A DNA stretch of 64,000 bases. Origin: Lepidurus packardi. Taxonomy: Eukaryota; Arthropoda; Branchiopoda; Notostraca; Triopsidae. The notes beneath the pieces were generated by a model that was not told the origin of the DNA, ran no database searches, and was given only the letters and a program-made list of their open reading frames with translations. The stretch is from positions 185,025 through 249,024 of the forward strand of contig JAKZAN010000025.1 in the NCBI GenBank assembly GCA_023053545.1, written 5' to 3'. The position numbers and the translations under genes were made by a program. Positions 30,970-45,331 of the stretch are shown piece after piece (positions within the stretch are counted from its first letter, which is position 1; each line of letters begins with the position of its first letter).

Positions 30970-33900
30970 ATTAACTAGCTGAGATATTCTTCTTTTGGTA
31001 TTGAATGACCAATTCGGTATCTCATGCTAAGATTATTTTTTTTTTAAAAAATCCGCCCTAGCTGACCAGCGCACGGCTGTTGAGGCCACTGCAATGGCCG
31101 CGAAGGCAGCTTTCAACTTTTCCGTTTGGAAATTCGAAGATAGCAGCTATAAATACAGGAAAAATACCCTTAGCTAGCTCACATTCTTCTTTGATTATTG
31201 AATGACCCGGGTGTCTCATGTCATGCTAAGATTATTTAAAAAACAAAAAAAAACATCCGCCCTAGCTGACCAGCGCACGGCTGTTGAGGCCACTGCAATG
31301 GCCGCGAAGGCAGCTTTCAACTTTTCCGTTTGGAAATTCGAAGATAGCAGCTATAAATACAGGAAAAATACCCTTAGCTAGCTCACATTCTTCTTCGATT
31401 ATTGAATGACCCGGGTGTCTCATGTCATGCTAAGATTATTTAAAAAACAAAAAAAACGTCCGCCCTAGCTGACCAGCGCACGGCTGTTGAGGCCACTGCA
31501 ATGGCCGCGAAGGCAGCTTTCAACTTTTCCGTTTGGAAATTCGAAGATAGCAGCTATAAATACAGGAAAAATACCCTTAGCTAGCTCACATTCTTCTTGA
31601 TTATTGAATGACCCGGGAGTCTCATGTCATGCTAAGATTATTTAAAAAACAAAAAAAACATCCGCCCTAGCTGACCAGCGCACGGCTGTTGAGGCCACTG
31701 CAATGGCCGCGAAGGCAGCTTTCAACTTTTCCGTTTGGAAATTCGAAGATAGCAGCTATAAATACAGGAAAAATACCCTTAGCTAGCTCACATTCTTCTT
31801 GATTATTGAATGACCCGGGAGTCTCATGTCATGCTAAGATTATTTAAAAAACAAAAAAAAACATCCACCCTAGCTGACCAGCGCACGGCTGTTGAGGCCA
31901 CTGCAATGGCCGCGAAGGCAGCTTTCAACTTTTCCGTTTGGAAATTCGAAGATAGCAGCTATAAATACAGGAAAAATACCCTTAGCTAGCTCACATTCTT
32001 CTTGATTATTGAATGACCCGGGAGTCTCATGTCATGCTAAGATTACAGTATTTAAAAAACAAAAAAAACATCCGCCCTAGCTGACCAGCGCACGGCTGTT
32101 GAGGCCACTGCAATGGCCGCGAAGGCAGCTTTCAACTTTTCCGTTTGGAAATTCGAAGATAGCAGCTATAAATACAGGAAAAATACCCTTAGCTAGCTCA
32201 CATTCTTCTTGATTATTGAATGACCCGGGAGTCTCATGTCATGCTAAGATTATTTAAAAAACAAAAAAAAACATCCGCCCTAGCTGACCAGCGCACGGCT
32301 GTTGAGGCCACTGCAATGGCCGCGAAGGCAGCTTTCAACTTTTCCGTTTGGAAATTCGAAAATAGCAGCTATAAATACAGGAAAAATACCCTTAGCTAGC
32401 TCACATTCTTCTTGATTATTGAATGACCCGGGAGTCTCATGTCATGCTAAGATTATTTAAAAAACAAAAAAAACATCCGCCCTAGCTGACCAGCGCACGG
32501 CTGTTGAGGCCACTGCAATGGCCGCGAAGGCAGCTTTCAACTTTTCCGTTTGGAAATTCGAAGATAGCAGCTATAAATACAGGAAAAATACCCTTAGCTA
32601 GCTCACATTCTTCTTGATTATTGAATGACCCGGGAGTCTCATGTCATGCTAAGATTACAGTATTTAAAAAACAAAAAAAACATCCGCCCTAGCTGACCAG
32701 CGCACGGCTGTTGAGGCCACTGCAATGGCCGCGAAGGCAGCTTTCAACTTTTCCGTTTGGAAATTCGAAGATAGCAGCTATAAATACAGGAAAAATACCC
32801 TTAGCTAGCTCACATTCTTCTTGATTATTGAATGACCCGGGAGTCTCATGTCATGCTAAGATTATTTAAAAAACAAAAAAAAACATCCGCCCTAGCTGAC
32901 CAGCGCACGGCTGTTGAGGCCACTGCAATGGCCGCGAAGGCAGCTTTCAACTTTTCCGTTTGGAAATTCGAAGATAGCAGCTATAAATACAGGAAAAATA
33001 CCCTTAGCTAGCTCACATTCTTTTGATTATTGAATGACCCGGGAGTCTCATGTCATGCTAAGATTACAGTATTTAAAAAACAAAAAAAACATCCGCCCTA
33101 GCTGACCAGCGCACGGCTGTTGAGGCCACTGCAATGGCCGCGAAGGCAGCTTTCAACTTTTCCGTTTGGAAATTCGAAGATAGCAGCTATAAATACAGGA
33201 AAAATACCCTTAGCTAGCTCACATTCTTCTTGATTATTGAATGACCCGGGAGTCTCATGTCATGCTAAGATTATTTAAAAAACAAAAAAAACATCCGCCC
33301 TAGCTGACCAGCGCACGGCTGTTGAGGCCACTGCAATGGCCGCGAAGGCAGCTTTCAACTTTTCCGTTTGGAAATTCGAAGATAGCAGCTATAAATACAG
33401 GAAAAATACCCTTAGCTAGCTCACATTCTTCTTGATTATTGAATGACCCGGGAGTCTCATGTCATGCTAAGATTATTTAAAAAACAAAAAAAAACATCCG
33501 CCCTAGCTGACCAGCGCACGGCTGTTGAGGCCACTGCAATGGCCGCGAAGGCAGCTTTCAACTTTTCCGTTTGGAAATTCGAAGATAGCAGCTATAAATA
33601 CAGGAAAAATACCCTTAGCTAGCTCACATTCTTTTGATTATTGAATGACCCGGGAGTCTCATGTCATGCTAAGATTACAGTATTTAAAAAACAAAAAAAA
33701 CATCCGCCCTAGCTGACCAGCGCACGGCTGTTGAGGCCACTGCAATGGCCGCGAAGGCAGCTTTCAACTTTTCCGTTTGGAAATTCGAAGATAGCAGCTA
33801 TAAATACAGGAAAAATACCCTTAGCTAGCTCACATTCTTCTTGATTATTGAATGACCCGGGAGTCTCATGTCATGCTAAGATTATTTAAAAAACAAAAAA

Positions 33901-34840
33901 AACATCCGCCCTAGCTGACCAGCGCACGGCTGTTGAGGCCACTGCAATGGCCGCGAAGGCAGCTTTCAACTTTTCCGTTTGGAAATTCGAAGATAGCAGC
34001 TATAAATACAGGAAAAATACCCTTAGCTAGCTCCCATTCTTCTTGATTATTGAATGACCCGGGAGTCTCATGTCATGCTAAGATTACAGTATTTAAAAAA
34101 CAAAAAAAACATCCGCCCTAGCTGACCAGCGCACGGCTGTTGAGGCCACTGCAATGGCCGCGAAGGCAGCTTTCAACTTTTCCGTTTGGAAATTCGAAGA
34201 TAGCAGCTATAAATACAGGAAAAATACCCTTAGCTAGCTCACATTCTTCTTGATTATTGAATGACCCGGGAGTCTCATGTCATGCTAAGATTATTTAAAA
34301 AACAAAAAAAAACATCCGCCCTAGCTGACCAGCGCACGGCTGTTGAGGCCACTGCAATGGCCGCGAAGGCAGCTTTCAACTTTTCCGTTTGGAAATTCGA
34401 AAATAGCAGCTATAAATACAGGAAAAATACCCTTAGCTAGCTCACATTCTTCTTGATTATTGAATGACCCGGGAGTCTCATGTCATGCTAAGATTATTTA
34501 AAAAACAAAAAAAACATCCGCCCTAGCTGACCAGCGCACGGCTGTTGAGGCCACTGCAATGGCCGCGAAGGCAGCTTTCAACTTTTCCGTTTGGAAATTC
34601 GAAGATAGCAGCTATAAATACAGGAAAAATACCCTTAGCTAGCTCACATTCTTCTTGATTATTGAATGACCCGGGAGTCTCATGTCATGCTAAGATTACA
34701 GTATTTAAAAAACAAAAAAAACATCCGCCCTAGCTGACCAGCAGCGCACGGCTGTTGAGGCCACTGCAATGGCCGCGAAGGCAGCTTTCCATTTCAACTT
34801 TTCAGTTTAGTAATTCAAAGATAGCAGTTATAAAATAGAG
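30970..34840 (+). repeat. 207 bp TATA-containing tandem array, copy 2 (19 monomers)
   Basis: Nineteen monomers, six more than in copy 1. Monomers with and without the ACAGT segment alternate through much of the array, hinting at a two-monomer expansion unit. A pair with AAATAGCAGC instead of GATAGCAGC at about 32360 and 34400, and a pair with CATTCTTTTGATT at about 33020 and 33630, mark internal duplications. One monomer has CCACCC for CCGCCC near 31866. Confidence 0.93.
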
Positions 34841-35972
34841 CTATCTACTATGGGCCTTTGTAGATATAGCTCTGATTATTTTCTTCAGTAATAAAGTGCT
34901 AGTTCGAAATCGCGAATGAATTATATTTAAAACATTCTAACATTTACAGTGTAACGCACAGTACAGCTGCTGGGAAAACCTCCCTCAATTCTGTATTTTC
35001 GTAAGATCTGTTTTGCTGAAAAAACAATTAACTAAAACACTTACGCCTTACAATATAAATGAAAATAAGGCAGACCATTCTAAATTATACAATAGAAGTC
35101 GCTTTTTTATGCCCACCGCTGTGCTGCTTACCATTAACATTGATTAAGCGGCACTTGTTCGGCAACGTAGAAAAGGGAAGGATAAGCTACCTGCAGGCAA
35201 AGTGGGCGAACAAGATGGCCGAACAAGCCCCACCTTCTGGGATATTGACTTCAGGACAAAATCAAGTGTGGTCTACAATTATATTTTTGGAAAATCGGAG
35301 GTAACAGATAAAATTCTGAAAAAAATTACTGTGGGAAAGGAACATGTGTCTAGTTAACCACAATATGCAGGGTTGATTTAATTTTTATTTAAACACTATA
35401 CTTTCTACAAAACATGTCGTTTAACTCTAAAATATCTTTTACATTAACAGTTATTTCACTGTCCGACATTCGTGACGGGTGCCTACTCCAACGTTCTACA
35501 AAATAGAAAAAGAACGGTTTAGTTACGTGAACGCGTGGATTTTCCAAAATTAAAATTCTAAAAAACACCCGATGTCAAGTCGCAATACACAAAAAGTGAA
35601 AGGTCGACCGGCCTCCCTATTAGGGAGGCCGGTCGAATTTTTCAAAATTGTCTGACAGGCATGAAAATGGTCTCAAAAAATCCTTGATTTTTTTGTAAGA
35701 TTTATAGTGGAAAAACTAAGAAAATCGGACAGATAGTTTTTGAGATAAAGCACTTTATATGGTCATTTTTGATGGGAAAAACGTCCGCATTTCCTATGTT
35801 AAAAGAAAACGCAGAAGTCGTCGAGGTCAGAGTTGGCTGTGCTAGCAAGCTATTCCCTGAGCAACCCCACTCCACCCAGTTTTACCACCCCCTGCTACTC
35901 TTTCCCGTCCCTGTTTGCTGTAATCCCCTTAATTTGTCCAAATTGGTTAAAGAACAAGCGGTGTGTTCTAAT
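34841..35972. other. right subterminal region, copy 2
   Basis: Equivalent of 16101-17232. The bulged hairpin at 34837-34873 has T for A in its loop, and TCCTTG replaces TTCTTG near 35682. No convincing gene. Confidence 0.4.
35604..35636. repeat. perfect 15 bp-arm GC-rich hairpin, copy 2
   Basis: Identical to 16864-16896. Confidence 0.93.
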
Positions 35973-36152
35973 GTACAGTCATGAGCAAAAAAAACTGCTC
36001 AGCCAAAGCGCAGAGGTCTAATTAGGCCTCTTGAGGCTGATTTACCTCCATTAGTGGGTGAAAGAGCTTGAACCAATCGGTTACAAGGTGCGCCCGGGAA
36101 ATTCAAAGGTTTTGTTGATATATAAAAATATGTATGACTAAATCCCTTCGTT
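35973..36152 (-). repeat. right TIR, uninterrupted (copy 2)
   Basis: 180 bp, no OTU insertion; same sequence as 17233-17412. Confidence 0.9.
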
Positions 36153-36427
36153 GGAGATTAAAATTCTAAAATTAAGCGAGAAAGCGGATATGTTATAATC
36201 TCCTTTATTTGTTTTAATTTCCTTTATTTTAAACTCCAATAACGTGCCTTTTTAGCCAATCCAACATAAGAAACGAAGATACGCTCTGGGAAGAGGCAAG
36301 CTGAGTATGGGAACAATTAGCTGATAATTCATATTTCTGGCTAAAGCTGGTTGACTCTATGCCACGGAGACTGCATGCGTGTATCGAAAATAATGGTGGT
36401 ATAACAAAGTATTAACAGATCACATGA
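36153..36427. other. 275 bp inter-unit spacer, copy 3
   Basis: Shares T in TTCATATTTC and G in GACTGCATGCG with the spacer of copy 1. Confidence 0.75.
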
Positions 36428-36540
36428 AACGAAGGAATATAGTCATACATATTTTTATATATCAACAAAACCTTTGAATTTCCCGGGCGCACCTTGTAAC
36501 CGATTGGTTCAAGCTCTTTCACCCACTAATGAAGGTAAAT
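36428..36540 (+). repeat. left TIR, outer segment (copy 3)
   Basis: Same 113 bp as 1400-1512, ending in the target duplication at 36530-36540. Confidence 0.85.
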
Positions 36541-36663
36541 GGATTGGCTATCACAACCCTTCTTCTAGACCGCGGCAACCGCTGCAACTCGCATAAAAGC
36601 GGGTTCAGCCATGTTAGGGGAGGGGCTAGCGATCCGCTGCGAGGGTTGCATGCCGCAGCACAC

Positions 36664-36701
36664 TATATAAGGCCGTTGCATTGAACCATTCTTCCTTCAG
36701 T
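36664..36701 (+). promoter_or_regulatory. TATA box and initiator before the copy 3 OTU frame
   Basis: Unchanged TATATAAG and TTCAGT pair; the promoter is kept although the frame behind it is broken. Confidence 0.55.
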
Positions 36702-36986
36702 CCTTCACTGTGTTTCGCATGTTAGCTAGCAATTGTAGCGTAGTGCCTTATAGTGTAGTTCTTCTAACCCGGATTAATTATTTAATGTAGTTCCTCTTAA
36801 CCTTGGATTAGATTTTTCAGTAAGGTTATTTTTTATTGCATTCTGTGTTTCCCTTTGACTTTTTTCTTGGATTGATTATTTAGTTCTGTTCTTCTTTAAC
36901 CCGGATTATTTTTTTCCCTCTTAACCCTGGATTAGATTATTTGACTTTTTTCTTCTAACAGATTAACCCTTTCTCTCTTTACTAAT

Positions 36987-38147
36987 ATGAGTAAATCAAG
37001 GGCGCAGTTTTTTAAAAATTGTCTACGCGATCTTGAACGTAGAGCAAATTTGCCTGCGTCGGCCTACGATAGTTCTTCAAGAGCGCCCATACTGATTAGT
37101 AACGAACATTTCGAGAAGTTTAGGCAGGCGTGTTTTTCAAAGAAAACAGAGTTCGATGCTTACCCTCTCCCGAAGCGTATGGCAATATGACAATCTCAGA
37201 GTTTTAATATTGACCAAATTGACACAACTGCTTCCAGTACTTTGCCCGAGCGTTTGAGCGAATGTTTAGCTTTGTGCAGCAATGGAGATGGGAATTGTTT
37301 CTACAATTCCGCTTCTTTGTCTTTGTTCGGCAACCAAAGGCATGCCGTTGAGTTGCGCTGCCGAGTTGTGGTCGAATTAGCAACCAATTATGAGTTGTAC
37401 TCCAGGGAGTCGGCAGGATACCTCTCGATGAAACAAATTGGAACCCTAGTCGAGTACTCAGGATTCACTTTCAACCGTGTTAAATTCACGGGCGTTGACT
37501 CAGTGTGCCCTACAGGTATTCCACCGGCGGAAGACTGTTTTAAGTACTATTCCATGGAACACGCCAGGGATCGGGAATATTCGAGCATTATTGCATTCCC
37601 AGCTTTGGCTAATGTTTGTAAGATAGCCGTGGAGTCAGTTTATCCGAAAGCGGATGGAATCAGAGCATCTCACCAAGCGAATTTCTTAAACGAGACGTTT
37701 TCACCAAGCGGTGCCGTTTCCTCTGAAACTATTCGAATTTTGTGGACTGGGCTTTTGGCAAACTTCACGAAGAAGGAAAATGGACGTTTAGTCCCTCCAA
37801 CATCCTGGAATCCCAATCATTTTGTGCCTGTGATTGAGCGTGCTAGTCAGTCACCCCTCTTTTTGTCAGAGAACTGCACTCTTCCGGTTCTTGATGTGGT
37901 AGAAACTGCGTCAGTTATTCCCAGTCATCCAATTGAAACTGCAAATGTGATAACACCTGTTGCAGTTTCTTTTTGCAGCTCTATGCAAAATAGTAGTAGC
38001 GCTGTTAGTTCAGGGCTTCGCGAGTCGTTCTCGCATGAAAATTCAAGCTCAGATTTTGAATTGTCTGTCCCAAAAGCTTTTGCCGCAAATAATGGAGAGC
38101 ACGAAGAAAATGTCACTAAAGCCTTTTTTCCCAAAACCATTGTTTAA
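36987..38147 (+). pseudogene. OTU-like cysteine protease, copy 3, same stop at codon 68
   Basis: Codon 68 is TGA (37188-37190) and codon 163 is Asn, exactly as in copy 1 and unlike the two neighbouring copies. Sharing both changes means one ancestral broken version was duplicated or spread by conversion, rather than two independent losses. The catalytic Cys and His codons downstream of the stop are unaltered. Confidence 0.85.
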
Positions 38148-38957
38148 GCAAATATAAACTGACTGTATTCGAAACCGTAGGAGCTTATATACGGGTAGTT
38201 CAGGACGCAAATATAGAAAGTACAATACAACAATAAGTCGTCCGAGTGCGGTCAATCAACAGTACAAGTAGAATAAGGTCAGATCACAGACTTACGTCAA
38301 ATACCAAACAGAATCCCCCAACACCAAGGTTAATTAATACGAATACACATCCTTACACAAATACAACATTCCCTTTCTTTCCGGGGCATACATTTATCAA
38401 GGATACGATCATACGCTTTGAAACTCTCGATATGGCCGTCACGAAAAAAAGGCTTCCCTATTTTAGAGCTCCGGAAATTCTATGGGTCAAAGTAATATTC
38501 GTTACACCATAAGTAATAAGTTTACCAGTCATACTTGGTGTCTTACAAGAAGAATGGAACGAAGAAAAAAGTCAGCAGCAGCATCATACGTTCCCAAAGA
38601 AAAGTTTCGAACTTCTCGTCCTTTATTTTTTGTATTTAAGGTTTTTATTTTTTACTTAAGGTATTAATTAAAAGCATAATTCGGGCAATGGTCTTCTTAG
38701 TTAAAACTTGTTACTAAACAACAAAGGATGAGGCTGTTGGGGTAACATTCAACTTTCACTGTACGTTTTTAGTCATATCAATATCCATTCCGTTTTATTT
38801 CTCAGTTGTCAAAAACCATACTGAACACATAATATTTATTCTTTTGGTTCTAAGCACCCTCGGGCGTCAGCCGCGGCAAAGCATGGGGAGAAAAATACAG
38901 ATCACGTGCAACACTGTTGGTTTATGTGTTTTGCTGCTTTTAAGCCAACTCCTACAA
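38148..38957 (+). other. 3' region of the OTU insertion, copy 3
   Basis: Carries C in GGCTTCCC, shared with copy 4, although the OTU frame upstream pairs with copy 1; the pairing of copies switches between codon 163 and this site. Confidence 0.4.
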
Positions 38958-39054
38958 CATGCCTAAACCCGCTTTTATGCGAGTTGCAGCGGATTGCCGC
39001 GGTCTGGAAAAACTGGAAAGGTGGGGTTGCAATAGCCTAACGTTGAAGGTAAAT

Positions 39055-39121
39055 CAGTCTCAAGAGGCCTAATTAGACCTCTGCGCTTTGGCTGAGCAGT
39101 TTTTTTTGCTCATGACTGTAC
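39055..39121 (+). repeat. left TIR, inner segment (copy 3)
   Basis: Same 67 bp as 4027-4093. Confidence 0.88.
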
Positions 39122-40579
39122 TTTATATTAACCTGTGAACTAATAAGCCACTTCACTAGTACGTATAAATATTACTATTATGCTTTATTGACTTACAGCT
39201 TCAACTGTCTTAAACATGGTGTGTTTAGAACCCGCATTCTCGAACCGCGAACTCGGTTTCAGTTTGGTGCAGTTGCCGCGAACAGATGTTTGTTACCGGT
39301 GTTCTAGATCTTTTTAAACAAATTATATCACTCACATAAATAGGCCATTATTGATATGATCGGCGTTGACCCTAAATTGGCAGTGATTTGATTGATTTTT
39401 TTCGGAAAATTTACAGATCTGATCCAGAACACTGCATGTTACAGCATCTAGCAAAAATTATATAACCAAAATAAAAAAAAAATCATCGTCAAAGATCTTT
39501 TTCATAGCATATTTTTTATTATTATTTTTTTTTTAGATTAAAAAATTAATATACAAAAAATACGTCCAGCGAATAAACGTTACAGGAATCAGGAATAAGC
39601 GGCAAAAGAATTTATTATATTCACAGGAATTTACATAAGCGGCACAGGAATTTAGAAAAGAAATATAAAAAATTAAAATTACAAAATGTACGCATGTACA
39701 AAATTAAAAAATTAAACAATTAAAACATTAAAACATTACAAAATTACAAATTTCTTTATGTTAAATCGGTTCTTTATGTTAGGTATTGGGAGTCCGTTGC
39801 TTTACCGCATGGAACTAATGGATTTGCGTCCGCGTGTCCTTTCTGTGCGATTCCGTTGGAGGAGTGGTCTAATCTTATTATTATATTGCAAAAATCTTAA
39901 ATGAAGTCTTCTTTTTTTTGTTTATCTGTAGTCTTTTTAGGGTTAGTATTAATTTATTAAGTTTTTATAGCTTATAAAGAGCGTAGCACTGAAGATGCTA
40001 AGGAAGTTTTAGAATTTGAAAACATTAAAAAATTTAATTTTTTAACAAGAGTTAGCAGTTCTGTTTTTCCTTTTATTGTTTTCCTTTTATGTTATTAATT
40101 GATTATTAATGATCGGTTAGAATGTGTCAAGATAATTTATTTTTACGATAATTTATTTTGTCATAAATATAACATATTGTGATTGTTGAATTGTAACGTG
40201 TATTTAAGTTTTACTACTATCAATGGGGACTGGGTACAGATTTAAAAGTAAGGATACGGAAAGGTACGGTGAGGCGGCTCGGGTATCGGCTGCATATTGG
40301 CTTCGACGTCTGTATGGCTTCGGGCGGACTCGGTCCACGATGGCGGGGCGTTGTAAGCCACACATTTATTTACAACAACGAGTGTAAAGGTTCTGTTAAA
40401 GAACACCAATACAACACTTGTCATAAAAAATGTGGGGCTCCTTTACTTATCTATCATTGTTAGACTACCTATGTAAGGATTAATTCCCAGTGCAATATTT
40501 TCCTTTTTACGGCATTATACACAGATAAAAGATATATGCACATATAAACAGTAAAGCTACCCTCCATAAAAAGCTTTCT
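39122..40579. other. AT-rich non-coding stretch, copy 3
   Basis: Equivalent of 4094-5549 with homopolymer length differences only. No gene seen. Confidence 0.5.
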
Positions 40580-43500
40580 GTTATTTGCATTCAAAAAACC
40601 GAAAGGCATTTAAAGTACGCGAAATCAATACATAGATATAAACGAAATTTCGACATTTGAAGAAAGCACAGTTAAGGCAATCTAATTTTGTCGTTTTTAT
40701 CAATTATTATATTACATTATTTGCATTCAAAAAACCGAAAGGCATTTAAAGTACGCGAAATCAATACATAGATATAAACGAAATTTCGACATTTGAAGAA
40801 AGCACAGTTAAGGCAATCTAATTTTGTCGTTTTTATCAATTATTATATTATATTATTTGCATGCAAAAAACGAAATTTCGACATTTGAAGAAAGCACAGT
40901 TAAGGCAATCTAATTTTGTCGTTTTTATCAATTATTATATTATATTATTTGCATGCAAAAAACGAAATTTCGACATTTGAAGAAAGCACAGTTAAGGCAA
41001 TCTAATTTTGTCCTTTTTATCAATTATTATATTATATTATTTGCATGCAAAAAACGAAATTTCGACATTTGAAGAAAGCACAGTTAAGGCAATCTAATTT
41101 TGTCGTTTTTATCAATTATTATATTATATTATTTGCATGCAAAAAACGAAATTTCGACATTTGAAGAAAGCACAGTTAAGGCAATCTAATTTTGTCGTTT
41201 TTATCAATTATTATATTATATTATTTGCATGCAAAAAACGAAATTTCGACATTTGAAGAAAGCACAGTTAAGGCAATCTAATTTTGTCGTTTTTATCAAT
41301 TATTATATTATATTATTTGCATGCAAAAAACGAAATTTCGACATTTGAAGAAAGCACAGTTAAGGCAATCTAATTTTGTCGTTTTTATCAATTATTATAT
41401 TATATTATTTGCATGCAAAAAACGAAATTTCGACATTTGAAGAAAGCACAGTTAAGGCAATCTAATTTTGTCGTTTTTATCAATTATTATATTATATTAT
41501 TTGCATGCAAAAAACGAAATTTCGACATTTGAAGAAAGCACAGTTAAGGCAATCTAATTTTGTCGTTTTTATCAATTATTATATTATATTATTTGCATGC
41601 AAAAAACGAAATTTCGACATTTGAAGAAAGCACAGTTAAGGCAATCTAATTTTGTCGTTTTTATCAATTATTATATTATATTATTTGCATGCAAAAAACG
41701 AAATTTCGACATTTGAAGAAAGCACAGTTAAGGCAATCTAATTTTGTCGTTTTTATCAATTATTATATTATATTATTTGCATGCAAAAAACGAAATTTCG
41801 ACATTTGAAGAAAGCACAGTTAAGGCAATCTAATTTTGTCGTTTTTATCAATTATTATATTATATTATTTGCATGCAAAAAACGAAATTTCGACATTTGA
41901 AGAAAGCACAGTTAAGGCAATCTAATTTTGTCGTTTTTATCAATTATTATATTATATTATTTGCATGCAAAAAACGAAATTTCGACATTTGAAGAAAGCA
42001 CAGTTAAGGCAATCTAATTTTGTCGTTTTTATCAATTATTATATTATATTATTTGCATGCAAAAAACCGAAAGGCATTTAAAGTACGCGAAATCAATACA
42101 TAGATATAAACGAAATTTCGACATTTGAAGAAAGCACAGTTAAGGCAATCTAATTTTGTCGTTTTTATCAATTATTATATTATATTATTTGCATGCAAAA
42201 AACGAAATTTCGACATTTGAAGAAAGCACAGTTAAGGCAATCTAATTTTGTCGTTTTTATCAATTATTATATTATATTATTTGCATGCAAAAAACGAAAT
42301 TTCGACATTTGAAGAAAGCACAGTTAAGGCAATCTAATTTTGTCGTTTTTATCAATTATTATATTATATTATTTGCATGCAAAAAACCGAAAGGCATTTA
42401 AAGTACGCGAAATCAATACATAGATATAAACGAAATTTCGACATTTGAAGAAAGCACAGTTAAGGCAATCTAATTTTGTCGTTTTTATCAATTATTATAT
42501 TATATTATTTGCATGGAAAAAACGAAATTTCGACATTTGAAGAAAGCACAGTTAAGGCAATCTAATTTTGTCGTTTTTATCAATTATTATATTATATTAT
42601 TTGCATGCAAAAAACGAAATTTCGACATTTGAAGAAAGCACAGTTAAGGCAATCTAATTTTGTCGTTTTTATCAATTATTATATTATATTATTTGCATGC
42701 AAAAAACGAAATTTCGACATTTGAAGAAAGCACAGTTAAGGCAATCTAATTTTGTCGTTTTTATCAATTATTATATTATATTATTTGCATGCAAAAAACG
42801 AAATTTCGACATTTGAAGAAAGCACAGTTAAGGCAATCTAATTTTGTCGTTTTTATCAATTATTATATTATATTATTTGCATGCAAAAAACGAAATTTCG
42901 ACATTTGAAGAAAGCACAGTTAAGGCAATCTAATTTTGTCGTTTTTATCAATTATTATATTATATTATTTGCATGCAAAAAACGAAATTTCGACATTTGA
43001 AGAAAGCACAGTTAAGGCAATCTAATTTTGTCGTTTTTATCAATTATTATATTATATTATTTGCATGCAAAAAACGAAATTTCGACATTTGAAGAAAGCA
43101 CAGTTAAGGCAATCTAATTTTGTCGTTTTTATCAATTATTATATTATATTATTTGCATGCAAAAAACGAAATTTCGACATTTGAAGAAAGCACAGTTAAG
43201 GCAATCTAATTTTGTCGTTTTTATCAATTATTATATTATATTATTTGCATGCAAAAAACGAAATTTCGACATTTGAAGAAAGCACAGTTAAGGCAATCTA
43301 ATTTTGTCGTTTTTATCAATTATTATATTATATTATTTGCATGCAAAAAACGAAATTTCGACATTTGAAGAAAGCACAGTTAAGGCAATCTAATTTTGTC
43401 GTTTTTATCAATTATTATATTATATTATTTGCATGCAAAAAACCGAAAGGCATTTAAAGTACGCGAAATCAATACATAGATATAAACGAAATTTCGACAT

Positions 43501-45291
43501 TTGAAGAAAGCACAGTTAAGGCAATCTAATTTTGTCGTTTTTATCAATTATTATATTATATTATTTGCATGCAAAAAACGAAATTTCGACATTTGAAGAA
43601 AGCACAGTTAAGGCAATCTAATTTTGTCGTTTTTATCAATTATTATATTATATTATTTGCATGCAAAAAACGAAATTTCGACATTTGAAGAAAGCACAGT
43701 TAAGGCAATCTAATTTTGTCGTTTTTATCAATTATTATATTATATTATTTGCATGCAAAAAACGAAATTTCGACATTTGAAGAAAGCACAGTTAAGGCAA
43801 TCTAATTTTGTCGTTTTTATCAATTATTATATTATATTATTTGCATGCAAAAAACGAAATTTCGACATTTGAAGAAAGCACAGTTAAGGCAATCTAATTT
43901 TGTCGTTTTTATCAATTATTATATTATATTATTTGCATTCAAAAAACCGAAAGGCATTTAAAGTACGCGAAATCAATACATAGATATAAACGAAATTTCG
44001 ACATTTGAAGAAAGCACAGTTAAGGCAATCTAATTTTGTCGTTTTTATCAATTATTATATTATATTATTTGCATGCAAAAAACGAAATTTCGACATTTGA
44101 AGAAAGCACAGTTAAGGCAATCTAATTTTGTCGTTTTTATCAATTATTATATTATATTATTTGCATGCAAAAAACGAAATTTCGACATTTGAAGAAAGCA
44201 CAGTTAAGGCAATCTAATTTTGTCGTTTTTATCAATTATTATATTATATTATTTGCATGCAAAAAACGAAATTTCGACATTTGAAGAAAGCACAGTTAAG
44301 GCAATCTAATTTTGTCGTTTTTATCAATTATTATATTATATTATTTGCATGCAAAAAACGAAATTTCGACATTTGAAGAAAGCACAGTTAAGGCAATCTA
44401 ATTTTGTCGTTTTTATCAATTATTATATTATATTATTTGCATGCAAAAAACGAAATTTCGACATTTGAAGAAAGCACAGTTAAGGCAATCTAATTTTGTC
44501 GTTTTTATCAATTATTATATTATATTATTTGCATGCAAAAAACGAAATTTCGACATTTGAAGAAAGCACAGTTAAGGCAATCTAATTTTGTCGTTTTTAT
44601 CAATTATTATATTATATTATTTGCATGCAAAAAACGAAATTTCGACATTTGAAGAAAGCACAGTTAAGGCAATCTAATTTTGTCGTTTTTATCAATTATT
44701 ATATTATATTATTTGCATGCAAAAAACGAAATTTCGACATTTGAAGAAAGCACAGTTAAGGCAATCTAATTTTGTCGTTTTTATCAATTATTATATTATA
44801 TTATTTGCATGCAAAAAACGAAATTTCGACATTTGAAGAAAGCACAGTTAAGGCAATCTAATTTTGTCGTTTTTATCAATTATTATATTATATTATTTGC
44901 ATGCAAAAAACGAAATTTCGACATTTGAAGAAAGCACAGTTAAGGCAATCTAATTTTGTCGTTTTTATCAATTATTATATTATATTATTTGCATGCAAAA
45001 AACGAAATTTCGACATTTGAAGAAAGCACAGTTAAGGCAATCTAATTTTGTCGTTTTTATCAATTATTATATTATATTATTTGCATGCAAAAAACGAAAT
45101 TTCGACATTTGAAGAAAGCACAGTTAAGGCAATCTAATTTTGTCGTTTTTATCAATTATTATATTATATTATTTGCATTCAAAAAACCGAAAGGCATTTA
45201 AAGTAAGCGAAATCAATACATAGATATAAACGAAATTTCGACATTTGAAGAAAGCACAGTTAAGGCAATCTAATTTTGTCGTTTTTATCAA
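40580..45291 (+). repeat. 92/136 bp minisatellite array, copy 3 (about 48 monomers)
   Basis: Two long monomers at the left edge, one at the right edge (with the private variant AAAGTAAGCG) and about four inside; long forms are therefore rare here. Occasional private substitutions (GTCCTTTTT near 41012, GCATGGAAAA near 42512) occur once each. Confidence 0.95.
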
Positions 45292-45331
45292 GCTCAAGCA
45301 GCAGAAACGTCAATCGAAATCGAAAGAACAG

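Larger units (their letters stand above)
17688..36152 (+). mobile_element. giant TIR-bounded composite unit, copy 2
   Basis: 18.5 kb, the longest complete copy in the window because both internal arrays are large (about 70 minisatellite monomers and 19 promoter-like monomers). It is the only complete copy here with an intact OTU frame and an intact 284-residue gene together. Left TIR at 17688-17800 and 20315-20381, right TIR at 35973-36152. Confidence 0.7.
36541..39043 (+). mobile_element. nested OTU-bearing insertion, copy 3
   Basis: Flanked by TGAAGGTAAAT at 36530-36540 and 39044-39054; same ends as copy 1. It carries the broken OTU frame. Confidence 0.75.
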
